Assembly (NCBI RefSeq): GCF_013373365.1
Contig: NZ_CP035925.1
Location: 2,294,001 to 2,358,000, forward strand
Reading direction: 5' to 3'
DNA length: 64,000 nt
DNA from: Lentibacillus sp. CBA3610
Lineage (GTDB): Bacteria; Bacillota; Bacilli; Bacillales; Amphibacillaceae
Shown here: positions 54,921 through 63,545 of the stretch, in pieces
How positions within the stretch are numbered: the first letter of the stretch is position 1
How the letters are laid out: every line of letters starts with the position of its first letter
Program-made: the position numbers and the translations under genes
The notes under the pieces: model-generated
Databases searched by the model: none
Seen by the model: only the letters and a program-made list of their open reading frames with translations
Told to the model about the DNA's origin: nothing

Positions 54921-56795
54921 ATGGTGCCGCTTTTGGAACAATATCTGTTCAAACTGGACAAGGAACTGCTGGATTTACAGGCAATGGAAATGGATGATGG
55001 ATTGTGCACATTTTTTAAGGACCTTAATATAACCGATGAGACGTTTGAAATGGAAAACGACCGGGGTTTGAAACGGAAATTCACTATCAACTGGGATGAA
55101 CAATTGCTTCAGGGCCGAGGCATAAAAGGTTTTTTTGCCAAATATGATGCAGCCCATTTATGGATTGGGCTTTCAGATGGAGGGCAGATAAAAATAACGG
55201 CACATGAAAAACCGGAAGCCCCCGGGGAGTTACACAATCAGGAACATGCACAGTCTGTACTTAAAGAACTGACAAATTTCATCAATGATGATGACGCCTG
55301 GTTCCAGCTCTATCAATCTGCAGACAAATTTCAGCTGAACCCGAATGACAATGCATTGCTTTGCCTCCCTTATCTACGGGAAATGGAGACGTTTGATTAT
55401 CAGATCAGGACAGTCAAATCAGTGCTGAGTCACTTTAAAGGCCGTGTGATGCTCAGTGATGAAGTCGGTCTTGGCAAAACGGTCGAAGCAGGTATGGCCA
55501 TGCTCGAATATATCATGCGCGGCCTGGCCAGACGTATTCTGATTCTCGTCCCGCCATCACTTGTCCAGCAATGGGAGAATGAAATGAAACGAAAATTCAA
55601 TCAGGATTTCACGAGAGCCGATGATCCCGCCTTTAAAAAGATGGGAGCGGATGCATGGGGCCATTATCAAAAGGTGATCGCGTCAATCGATACAGCCAAA
55701 CGAAAAAACCATCGCGAGCCAATCAATGAGCAGTACTATGATTTGGTGATTGTTGATGAAGCGCACCATTTAAAAAACAGGCAAACCCAAAAGTGGCAAT
55801 TTGTGAATGCCATCAATAAAAAATATATCTTTCTTTTAACAGCAACACCGGTTCAGAACCATTTGGAGGAGCTGTATAATCTCATCACCCTTCTGAAACC
55901 CGGCCAATTGAGCACCTATCGTCATTTCCGCAAAAATTTTGTAGCCGATAAAGAGGGTATTGACGCCAAGAATGTCGACAGGCTGAAAGGACTCCTGGCT
56001 GACGTCATGATTCGCAATAAACGGAATAATGTTGATGTTACCTTCACCAAACGGACGGCTTACACCAGAACGGTTACCATCCCGGAACGTGAAAAGGCGT
56101 TATATGATTCATTAAGCACGTTCATCCGCAATCATTACGAACAGCAGCATAGCATCCTCAACCGATTCCGGCTGAAAAATCTGCAGGAACAAATCGGCAG
56201 TACCATTACGGCCATCATCCCATCATTGGAAGGGCTCGCCAACAACGAAAAATTATCCGCATTCGACCGCAAAGCTATTCAGCGCTTCCTTGATGAAGCA
56301 CGGTTGATTAGTGCGGATGACGCAGCAGGGCATGAAAAGGCGAAAGAAACAGCAGCTATATTAGAAGCGTTTAATGGGAAAATGATCGTGTTCACAAAAT
56401 TTGCCTCCAGCCAGCGTTATCTGAGTGATTACTTGCGGGACAGCGGCTTTAAGGTTGCAGAATTTCATGGCGGTTTACGGCGAAAGGACAAAGAAGAACA
56501 AGTCACTTATTTTCGCAAAGAAGCTGACGTATTAGTCAGTACCGAAATCGGCGGTGAAGGACGGAACCTGCAATTCTGCAACGGGATGATCAACTATGAC
56601 CTACCATGGAATCCAATGGCGATTGAACAGCGCATCGGCCGTATTCACCGAATCGGGCAGGAGCAGGATGTCTATGTCTACAACCTGGTCACTGAAGACA
56701 CCATCGAATACTATATTCTCGATCTGCTGGATCGGAAAATCAATATGTTTGAGCTGGTCGTCGGGGAAGTTGATGCCATCCTAGAGGACCGGTGA
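54921..56795 (+). CDS. yqhH: SNF2-family DEAD/H helicase (YqhH-like), 3' end cut by IS1182
   Basis: 624 residues. All helicase motifs are intact: DEVGLGKTVEAGMAM (Walker A), LVIVDEAHHLKN (DEAH), LLTATPVQNHLEELY, the C-terminal lobe GKMIVFTKFASSQ, STEIGGEGRNLQFCN and EQRIGRIHRIGQ. ATP-dependent DNA translocase of the RapA/HepA-like type. The reading frame now ends LEDR because an IS1182 element entered the CTA-G codon pair at 56781. The native last ~35 residues (GDLEEKEDFSEMVMKAWVEA ...) lie beyond the element at 58334-58444. The start at 54921 has only a weak GGG box, and an IS1380 lies just upstream, so expression is doubtful. Confidence 0.88.
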   Translation: MVPLLEQYLFKLDKELLDLQAMEMDDGLCTFFKDLNITDETFEMENDRGLKRKFTINWDEQLLQGRGIKGFFAKYDAAHLWIGLSDGGQIKITAHEKPEAPGELHNQEHAQSVLKELTNFINDDDAWFQLYQSADKFQLNPNDNALLCLPYLREMETFDYQIRTVKSVLSHFKGRVMLSDEVGLGKTVEAGMAMLEYIMRGLARRILILVPPSLVQQWENEMKRKFNQDFTRADDPAFKKMGADAWGHYQKVIASIDTAKRKNHREPINEQYYDLVIVDEAHHLKNRQTQKWQFVNAINKKYIFLLTATPVQNHLEELYNLITLLKPGQLSTYRHFRKNFVADKEGIDAKNVDRLKGLLADVMIRNKRNNVDVTFTKRTAYTRTVTIPEREKALYDSLSTFIRNHYEQQHSILNRFRLKNLQEQIGSTITAIIPSLEGLANNEKLSAFDRKAIQRFLDEARLISADDAAGHEKAKETAAILEAFNGKMIVFTKFASSQRYLSDYLRDSGFKVAEFHGGLRRKDKEEQVTYFRKEADVLVSTEIGGEGRNLQFCNGMINYDLPWNPMAIEQRIGRIHRIGQEQDVYVYNLVTEDTIEYYILDLLDRKINMFELVVGEVDAILEDR

Positions 56796-58333
56796 AAAAC
56801 TATATTTTTTATCCATCAAATATGCAAACCAAGACCCGGATTTTTCTTTGATACCCTTAAAAATAAGGGAAATAAAGTGATGGCGGTGGTGTCTTTCATC
56901 CCGTTTTTCAGTTTCAGCGCATGCTGAAACACCGGTCCTGGGCCCTTTGCCTTTGAACCGGCTTAACTTCTTAAGATTTTGAACGATGGCGGTACAGAGT
57001 GCTTGTTCCTGCATGAAGTCCAGCCCTCTGCTTCTAGCACGATCATGCCGTGAACTGTCTTGGCCTCAGCGATTCATGTTCACACTGGACACGCTCGTCC
57101 TGGGATATCTTGATATTTGCCATCAATCTGGATTTTGTTTTGCTTGATTTTTGGCCTTGACGTTATCGACTTTTTCCTGCCGTTTTCTTTGGTGTTCAGG
57201 GTGTGGTTTTCCTTTTGCCAAGTCGGACCTCTTCCAATTCATGGTTTCTCAGGCAATCAAGGGAATGATGCCTTGGGAAATGAGATAGGCCAAATACGCC
57301 GGTGTGCCATAGGCCTTGTCCCGATAACGTCGGATCTGGATTTGCGGATGTTGAAAACGAACAGCGTTTAGCTGTTGCTGGCTTATTTCTCTTTCAGCTG
57401 TACCGGAAGCAATGCTTGCATCAGTTTTCAAAATAATCCCTGATTCAACGTCTATCAGGTCGTGCACGAGGAAACGCGGATAAGCTTCCTGCCCTTTGCT
57501 CTTTTTGTACAAACGGGCATCAGGGTCTGTCGTACTCCGATGGGTTTGATTGGAAAATGTTTTGCCATGAAAGTCCTCATGGCTGGCATTTTCCTGAAGT
57601 TGATCCGATTGATGATTGTTCTTTGATTTCGGAGGCTGAGGAGTTTGATCATCATCGGTCGCTGTCCGTATTGTCATTGTCTGATGGAGCCAAGGATGCC
57701 TCGTCACGTTGCTTTTTATTTTCCAGATAACCTTCAATGGTTTGAACCGGGGCCAGCTCTATTTCTTCCAGACTGTGAATGGACGCGTTTGCACGCACTT
57801 GTGTGCCGTCCACACCGGCATGAACGTCTGGGCGAACGAGGCCGGAAGCAATGCACTGATTAACGACATGCATCATGATATCATCAAAAATACCGTGACG
57901 ACAAAGCGCTCTTGGTCTTAAAGTGTTGTCCGATCAGGAAGAGAGACTCAATCCAGGCCGCAAACCACAGGTAGCCAGCATGCATAGGGAGCGTTTCAAA
58001 TAGTTCCCGTTCCGAGTGATTAAATAGATAACTCCAGTACAAACTAGCCGCACGATCAATTCAGCATTTGTAGATGGCCGGCCTGTTTTTTCGGAGTAGA
58101 GAGGTTTCACCCAATCGTGGACAGCTGAAAAGTCGATCACATCTTTCACTCTTCTCAGGATATGGTTCCCGGGAACGAGATCCTCCATATCAATATATTG
58201 AAACATGCTGGGTTGAATGTGGTTTTGCTTCGGTGAATGCATAATCGGATCATCCTTTTATAAGTGTTCTATAGACTATATTCGACATAAAGCAAGAAAA
58301 TTCCTAGTACAATTTGACTTTTTCACCGGACTT
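56785..58333 (-). mobile_element. IS1182-family insertion sequence inside the helicase gene
   Basis: 1549 bases between CTAG direct repeats (56781-56784 and 58334-58337), with imperfect terminal inverted repeats sharing CCGGTGAAAAA three to four bases inside each end. Removing it restores an uninterrupted helicase frame (DAIL-GDLEEK), which confirms the boundaries. Confidence 0.87.
56800..58242 (-). pseudogene. IS1182-family transposase, frameshifted
   Basis: It starts at 58242 with FQYIDMEDLVPGNHILRRV and SEKTGRPSTNAEL, continues in other frames with HAGVDGTQVRANASIHSLEE and RFLVHDLIDVESGIIL, and ends with ALCTAIVQNLKKLSRF. These are typical IS1182 transposase regions, broken by several frameshifts, so the element is no longer autonomous. 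Confidence 0.82.
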
Positions 58334-58444
58334 CTAGGTGATTTGGAAGAAAAAGAAGACTTTTCCGAAATGGTCATGAAAGCCTGGGTGGAGGCCAAAA
58401 GCACTGAAGACGTGGAAAAGGAACTGGGAATGGAAATCGGTTGA
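58334..58444 (+). pseudogene. yqhH: Detached 3' end of the SNF2 helicase gene
   Basis: Codons for LGDLEEKEDFSEMVMKAWVE and KSTEDVEKELGMEIG with a stop at 58444. This is the natural C-terminus of the helicase, cut off by the IS1182 insertion and lacking any start. Confidence 0.85.
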
Positions 58445-58525
58445 AAACCATGCTGCAAATAAGCAAAATAATCAAGCGGGCGGCACCTGGACGATACATT
58501 TGTTTTAAACGGAGGGGTGATGCAC

Positions 58526-59459
58526 ATGCAGCTGCAGCAATTTGTAACCGAAACAGTTGAGAACCTTGGCGGAATGGTCATGCCGGTGGAATATGCATTG
58601 TGTGACGTGCTCATCCCTGAGACCTACGCAGGCTACTTCCAGAATAAAACGGAATTGAAGCTTGCTTTTGATTACGAGGTGGCACAGGAGAACCCGGATT
58701 CCGAATTCGTTACATTTGGAAGTTATGTGCTGGAGCAATTATTGGCCATTATTCATGAAAAGGCGAAAACGGCAATGCGCTATGCTCTCATTGACCGTCT
58801 GGAACTCGGCACCCCACTGAAAAAAATTGAGGCATTTTTGCAGGATGAACATGGTAAAACCGCTATTGAATCAGAAAAACCTGTCCTTGGTGTCTGGACT
58901 GTTTTTCAGTACCTTACCACCATTGTGGCCGACGAAAAAACAGAACATAAAGACAGGTCTGGATTAATATGCTGACAAATGAAGTGGATCCCATCATGAA
59001 ACAAAAACAGCATCACATCATGTATCAACAGCAGGCATCTTACGCCTATCCGATCACTGTCAAACTTGATATGGACCAAGCACTTCAAACAGCAACCACA
59101 CATATAAAGAGCTAGTGACAACAGAAAAAATGCACAAATCGATGCTGCCAAAAGATATCGACCGGATCAAACCAATTATTATGATCCCTAATCGACGAAG
59201 ACAACGCGCAAACCGCAAAGGCATTACCGAAGAAAAACAGAAAGAAATCAGCGACAAAACAGAAACCATCAAACTTGAACGGGACAAACAGCTGCAGGAA
59301 ATCCATAACAAGGCAAATGGTGAAACCGAAATCAACCTGGAAAATGCCATCATTTATTTTGTACCCTTGCTCGAATATACCGTAAACCGTCAACTCAAAG
59401 GGAATCAGGAGCAGCTGGTACTCTATTATAATCCAATTACGAAAGACTTTTTCAGATAG
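58526..59459 (+). pseudogene. yqhG: YqhG-family protein, two frameshifts
   Basis: Partner gene that follows yqhH in bacilli. MQLQQFVTETVENLGGMVMP starts the protein (GGAGGGG eight bases upstream of ATG 58526). The first frame ends at 58975 after KDRSGLIC. The middle part (WINMLTNEVDPIMKQKQHHI ... LQTATTHIK) is in a second frame, and the end (TTEKMHKSMLPKDIDRIKP ... LYYNPITKDFFR) in a third. The total length suits a full YqhG of about 260-310 residues. Function of YqhG is unknown. Confidence 0.8.
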
Positions 59460-59460
59460 C

Positions 59461-59488
59461 GGGACATGGGGTCTTGACCCCGTGTCCC
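59461..59488 (+). repeat. GGGAC...GTCCC palindromic repeat (type A)
   Basis: GGGACATGGGGTCTTGACCC followed by CGTGTCCC, directly after the yqhG stop codon; the first of two adjacent copies. Confidence 0.88.
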
Positions 59489-59495
59489 TAATTTT

Positions 59496-59522
59496 GGGAC
59501 AGAGGGTCAGACCCCATGTCCC
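59496..59522 (+). repeat. GGGAC...GTCCC palindromic repeat (type A), overlapping a gene end
   Basis: GGGACAGAGGGTCAGACCCC followed by ATGTCCC. On the minus strand it encodes the last four residues (GHGV) and the TGA stop of the DHA2 transporter gene. Confidence 0.9.
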
Positions 59523-60913
59523 TGTCTCCCGGGCTGCTTATCCCTTTTCAAAAACAGTGATAGAACCAAGCCTGTCGCCGCAAACAGAAAAGCAACGAAA
59601 AAGGCAGTTTTCACGCCAACCAGGTAATTAGCGGGATCGATTGTTTCAGACCCGCTTTGAACACCGCTGATAAACGAAATGATAAACGTTAATCCCAGTG
59701 AACCTCCAAATTGGCGGGCCGTATTGATGACCGCTGTCCCGTGCGGAATCAAATTATCAGGCAAAACATTGATACCTGCCGTCATAATCGGCATATTGAT
59801 CAAAGCCACGCCGCCCATGGCAACCATGAATAAGGCCATTGTCACAGCAAACGGCGTCTCCAGACCAAGAATAAAATGAAAGCCGAGCGTACTTAAGCAC
59901 AGCAGCACGAAGCCGGTAATCGCAATGATTTTGCCACCGTATTTATCAAACAAGTTTCCGGCAAACAGTGACATAATGGCAAGTGTCAAAGCACCGGGCA
60001 TCACAATCAGACCGCCGAAAAATGCTGAATACTGCTGTGCGTTCTGCACATACATCGGCAGCATCGTCTCAATCGAAATGAGTAAGCTGAACGACAGAAT
60101 TGAAATAATCGCAACAAGGGCAAAAACAGGTGCTTTAAGCACTCGAACTTCCAAAATAGGTGTCTGAAGCCGCAATTGCCGAATTACAAATAAAGCCAGT
60201 GCCACAGCACCCGCAATCATACTCACAAGCGCTGCCGGGTCACCGATTCCGCTCTGCTCCATTTTGTTGAAAGCATAAAGTATACCGCCAAAACCCACAG
60301 TTGACAATAAAATGGATGAAAAATCGATATTCGTTTCCCGCTGTTCTGTAACATTTTGCATAAACAGGAAAATCAAAAGCAAAATACCTGCCGCTACCGC
60401 AAGTGTTAATACAAACAAAGCACGCCAGTCGAAATAGTTGGTTATAACACCGGATATAGGCGGCCCAACCGCTGGCGCAACGTTAATCACAAGCCCGGCC
60501 AATCCCATCGCGAATCCTCTTTTTTCCCTGGGATACATCAGAAACAAAATCGTTTGCATTAACGGAATCATAATGCCGGAGCCCATTCCCTGAAAAATAC
60601 GTCCCATCAGCAATATCGGAAATGTTGGTGCCACTAAACAGATCAATGTCCCTGTCACAAACAAGAACATGGCACTCATCATTAAATGGCGTGTTTTAAG
60701 CGTATCAATAAAATAAGCCGTGATCGGGATCAGAACGGCAATCGTCAGCATATAGACCGTTGTCAGCCACTGAACTTCAGTCGAATTAATCCCAAACTCA
60801 TCCATGATCTTTGGAAAAGCCGTAATGAGCAAAAACTGCGTCAATACAGACAAAAAAGAAGCCGACAACGTTATCGCCACAATTAAGCGTCTATGTAAAC
60901 GTGATAGATGCAT
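59507..60913 (-). CDS. DHA2-family MFS multidrug exporter (EmrB/QacA-like)
   Basis: 468 residues with 14 predicted membrane segments. LLITAFPKIMDEFGINSTEVQWLTTVYM (read in two parts) and GRIFQGMGSGIMIPLMQT are characteristic. AGLVINVAPAVGPPISGVI is the antiporter motif C with the GPP signature, and NTARQFGGSLGLTFI is typical of DHA2. GGAGGAGG precedes the start. The C-terminal tail KQPGRQGHGV is partly supplied by a palindromic repeat that also provides the stop codon. Substrate unknown; proton-driven export expected. Confidence 0.9.
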   Translation of the reverse strand: MHLSRLHRRLIVAITLSASFLSVLTQFLLITAFPKIMDEFGINSTEVQWLTTVYMLTIAVLIPITAYFIDTLKTRHLMMSAMFLFVTGTLICLVAPTFPILLMGRIFQGMGSGIMIPLMQTILFLMYPREKRGFAMGLAGLVINVAPAVGPPISGVITNYFDWRALFVLTLAVAAGILLLIFLFMQNVTEQRETNIDFSSILLSTVGFGGILYAFNKMEQSGIGDPAALVSMIAGAVALALFVIRQLRLQTPILEVRVLKAPVFALVAIISILSFSLLISIETMLPMYVQNAQQYSAFFGGLIVMPGALTLAIMSLFAGNLFDKYGGKIIAITGFVLLCLSTLGFHFILGLETPFAVTMALFMVAMGGVALINMPIMTAGINVLPDNLIPHGTAVINTARQFGGSLGLTFIISFISGVQSGSETIDPANYLVGVKTAFFVAFLFAATGLVLSLFLKRDKQPGRQGHGV

Positions 60914-61302
60914 TATTAACCTCCTCCTCCCTCTCGGTCACAGTGACGCCCCGAAAAATGTCGAAAGTGTCAGGTTACAATGGCGCCCGTAGTTTATTCC
61001 ATCTGTCGTAATTTCTCCGCCGATAAAATAACCAAAAACGTCAACAGCACACTATTTCTATTCTTATGAAGATAATGCTGCTTTCTTCACACGACTATTT
61101 AAAAGTGCATTTTTCCTGATAAAGCATTTAATAATCCTATTATACGTGTTGGTTACGCTTCAAACAAACAGAGAGCGCTGAACTGTTTTTCCAACAGAGT
61201 ATAAAACGGGATAATAATGAAGAAAAGAGCAGTGCGATAAGACATTCACTGCCCCCTTCCTGTTTTTCATTTAAATTGTAAATAGCACCAAAAAGCAGCT
61301 AT
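60914..61302. other. Intergenic region between two inverted type B repeats
   Basis: Apart from the repeat copy at 60936 and the promoter expected for the DHA2 gene, no gene or terminator is recognised in these 390 bases. Confidence 0.4.
60936..60964 (-). repeat. GTCACAGTGAC-type palindromic repeat (type B), copy 1
   Basis: GGTCACAGTGACGCCCCGAA followed by AAATGTCGA. It is the inverted equivalent of the copies at 61303 and 62321. The palindromic core is GTCAC-A-GTGAC. Confidence 0.88.
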
Positions 61303-61331
61303 TCGACAAATTTCGGGGCGTCACTGTGACC
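61303..61331 (+). repeat. GTCACAGTGAC-type palindromic repeat (type B), copy 2
   Basis: TCGACAAATTTCGGGGCGTC followed by ACTGTGACC. It overlaps the 3' end of the RAYT gene, encoding its last residues (SQ) and its stop codon. Confidence 0.9.
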
Positions 61332-61869
61332 AAACTGCATTGCAATACTTCTCCCGTTTCTGCCTCTCTGTTCCATCAAAGAAATCCAGTAAACTTGCTA
61401 AATTCATAAATACGGGCATTTTATTATCCTTATTTTTGTAATACCTATAGCTGCTCCATGGGTAATTTTCCGGAAGTTTTACTATTTTTGCCTCTATCGG
61501 GTTGAGGTGAATATAACGGCTGACTTCCAGCATCCCCGCTCTGTCATCAATCATTTTGTCAAAAAAGCGTTTTTCATACACATGGCCTGACAAACTATAT
61601 TTTGTATTATAATAATTCGCATACCGCTTATTAATGAGCGCCATTAACTTGGAGATCGATATTTCCTTTGACCTGATTTGTAAATGATAATGATTGGTCA
61701 TGAAGCAATAGGAGGCAAGTTCAAAGGGGTGTTTTTCGTATAGCTGAAGCAGGATATGGAGAAAAGCCCGATAATCACCGACATAACGGAACAAGGGATC
61801 ACGTCGATTTCCCCTGCTGACAATATGATAAAAACGCTCCGGTACATAGACCCTTTTCTTATACGGCAT
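61321..61869 (-). CDS. REP-associated Y1 transposase (RAYT)
   Basis: 182-residue HUH single-strand transposase. FYHIVSRGNRRDPLFR at the start, the HUH motif in CFMTNHYHLQIRS, and the downstream helix KLMALINKRYANYYNTKYS with the likely catalytic Tyr, then GHVYEKRFFDK and VSRYIHLNPIEAKI are typical of the RAYT branch of IS200/IS605-like transposases. GAGGG precedes the ATG. The gene is intact, single and flanked by type B palindromes, the expected arrangement for a domesticated REP-mobilising enzyme. Confidence 0.92.
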   Translation of the reverse strand: MPYKKRVYVPERFYHIVSRGNRRDPLFRYVGDYRAFLHILLQLYEKHPFELASYCFMTNHYHLQIRSKEISISKLMALINKRYANYYNTKYSLSGHVYEKRFFDKMIDDRAGMLEVSRYIHLNPIEAKIVKLPENYPWSSYRYYKNKDNKMPVFMNLASLLDFFDGTERQKREKYCNAVWSQ

Positions 61870-61914
61870 TATGTTTCCCTCACAATCACTTGATGTTTAC
61901 ATGAGACACCATCT

Positions 61915-62166
61915 TCATGTCGTCGCGCCACAAATTAAATAAAGTTTATCCTGGCAGCTGAAAGACTTATAGAAGACGATTGCTTCCATTTTATTAGCAG
62001 AGACATATATAAGTATTTCTGTCCTGCTGTCAATAGACTTGTTGGTCGTCTTAACTTCCAATACGTATCTGTGAAACCCCACCTCCTTATGTGCACGGTA
62101 TCCATCCAACCGCACCTCGGACATTTTTAGTTTTTCATCATAGAATGAGAATTTGAATAACGACAT
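61915..62166 (-). CDS. Possible small protein within the RAYT segment
   Basis: 83 residues starting MSLFKFSFYDEKLKMSEVRL, with alternating hydrophobic and charged positions suggesting a beta-rich fold (RYVLEVKTTNKS, RTEILIYVSANKM, SCQDKLYLICGATT). No ribosome site is visible before the ATG. It lies 45 bases before the RAYT gene on the same strand, inside the segment bounded by type B repeats. Unrecognised; could be real or a chance frame. Confidence 0.35.
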   Translation of the reverse strand: MSLFKFSFYDEKLKMSEVRLDGYRAHKEVGFHRYVLEVKTTNKSIDSRTEILIYVSANKMEAIVFYKSFSCQDKLYLICGATT

Positions 62167-62320
62167 GATAATATAGAGAAAGAAAAAGTGAAACGGAGTA
62201 ATCGAAGTAAAAATAGATGTCCCTTGAAGACAAAAAAATCACCTATAATCAATCTATTCGACAAAACAAACCAATATCCTGCAAAACAACCAATTAAATT
62301 TTAAATAGACAATAAATCAA

Positions 62321-62349
62321 TCGACAAAATTCGGGCCGTCACTGTGACC
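62321..62349 (+). repeat. GTCACAGTGAC-type palindromic repeat (type B), copy 3
   Basis: TCGACAAAATTCGGGCCGTC followed by ACTGTGACC. In direct orientation to copy 2, it marks the far border of the RAYT segment (1.0 kb apart). Confidence 0.88.
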
Positions 62350-62449
62350 CCCAAACACCGCTTTTCTTTTTTTTCCGATTTCTGTTATTTTATAATATAT
62401 TAGCATTATTTCCTGCATTACAGTACATCATAGAAAGGACGTTTGCGAC

Positions 62450-63373
62450 ATGACTGAATTATTGACTATTTTAATTGATATTCTTCTTCCTATCTTTATC
62501 ATTATGGGCATTGGTTATTTCATGCAGAAAAAATTTGAACTTAATTTGCAGACGCTTGCCAAGTTGAATATTTATTTCCTTGTTCCGGGTTTCATTTTTG
62601 TCAAGCTCTATGAAACCGAATTTTCGCTACGAGTATTTTCGCTCGTCATCCTGTTTTTCTTGTTATATATATTCATATTATTCGTTTTATCCAAAATACT
62701 CATTAAACTGCAAGGGTTCGACCATGCCAAAGGGACAACATTTTCCAACAGTGTAATCTTTTTCAACTCGGGAAATTATGGGGTACCTGTCAATGATCTT
62801 GTTTTCAGGGGCGATCCGTTTGCAATGTCCATTCAAGTCATTGTGCTCACCATGCAGAATATCCTGACTTTTACATATGGGATTTTTGCACTGCAGTCCG
62901 TCAGTGTTGGCAAGTTGAAGGCGCTTCTCGGTTATTTCAAGATGCCCGTTTTGTACGCCATGGCGGCTGGTATTATCCTAAATATATCAAACATCTCTGT
63001 TCCGGAATTTATATGGACTCCAGCTAATTATATTTCTGATGCCATGATTGCGATCGCCCTCATTCTGCTGGGTGCTCAAGTCGCACAGATTAAAATCACA
63101 TCAGCATTGACATCCGTTTATTTCAGTTTGATGCTGCGGCTTCTCGTCGGCCCGGCCATTGCACTTGCTATCATTTTCGTATTCGGAATCGATGGCGTTG
63201 CAGCACAAGCCCTTTTCATTGCATCAGCCATGCCGACATCCGTTAACAGTTCAGTCATCGCTCAGGAATACAATAATCACCCGCATTTCGCGGCCCAGAT
63301 TGTTTTATTTTCAACCTTATTCAGCGCCGCAACCGTTACAGGTGTCATCTATCTTGCACGCGTCCTATTTTAA
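62450..63373 (+). CDS. AEC-family transporter
   Basis: Auxin-efflux-carrier-type membrane protein of 307 residues with ten hydrophobic segments. LLPIFIIMGIGYFMQKKF opens the first repeat and FFNSGNYGVPVNDLVF is the family signature; GAQVAQIKITSAL and ASAMPTSVNSSVIAQEYN are in the second repeat. GAAAGGACG precedes the ATG. Members carry malate, amino acids or other anions; the substrate here is unknown. Confidence 0.9.
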   Translation: MTELLTILIDILLPIFIIMGIGYFMQKKFELNLQTLAKLNIYFLVPGFIFVKLYETEFSLRVFSLVILFFLLYIFILFVLSKILIKLQGFDHAKGTTFSNSVIFFNSGNYGVPVNDLVFRGDPFAMSIQVIVLTMQNILTFTYGIFALQSVSVGKLKALLGYFKMPVLYAMAAGIILNISNISVPEFIWTPANYISDAMIAIALILLGAQVAQIKITSALTSVYFSLMLRLLVGPAIALAIIFVFGIDGVAAQALFIASAMPTSVNSSVIAQEYNNHPHFAAQIVLFSTLFSAATVTGVIYLARVLF

Positions 63374-63513
63374 GAAAAACTCAGGCCCAGCCTCGTCTTT
63401 CCAGAAGCCAGAAGTCAGAGGCCGGAAAGATTGGATGAAGGATGAAATCGGCGAGAGATCCGGTTTCTTTGATAAAACAGCCCTGAATTTTATATTTTCC
63501 TATCCTATAATAG

Positions 63514-63540
63514 AAAAACGCCGGAATAACCGGCGTTTTC
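63514..63540. terminator. Bidirectional terminator between convergent genes
   Basis: AAAACGCCGG and CCGGCGTTTT form a perfect 10-bp stem with a five-base loop, serving the AEC gene and the convergent GntR gene. Confidence 0.9.
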
Positions 63541-63545
63541 CATAA

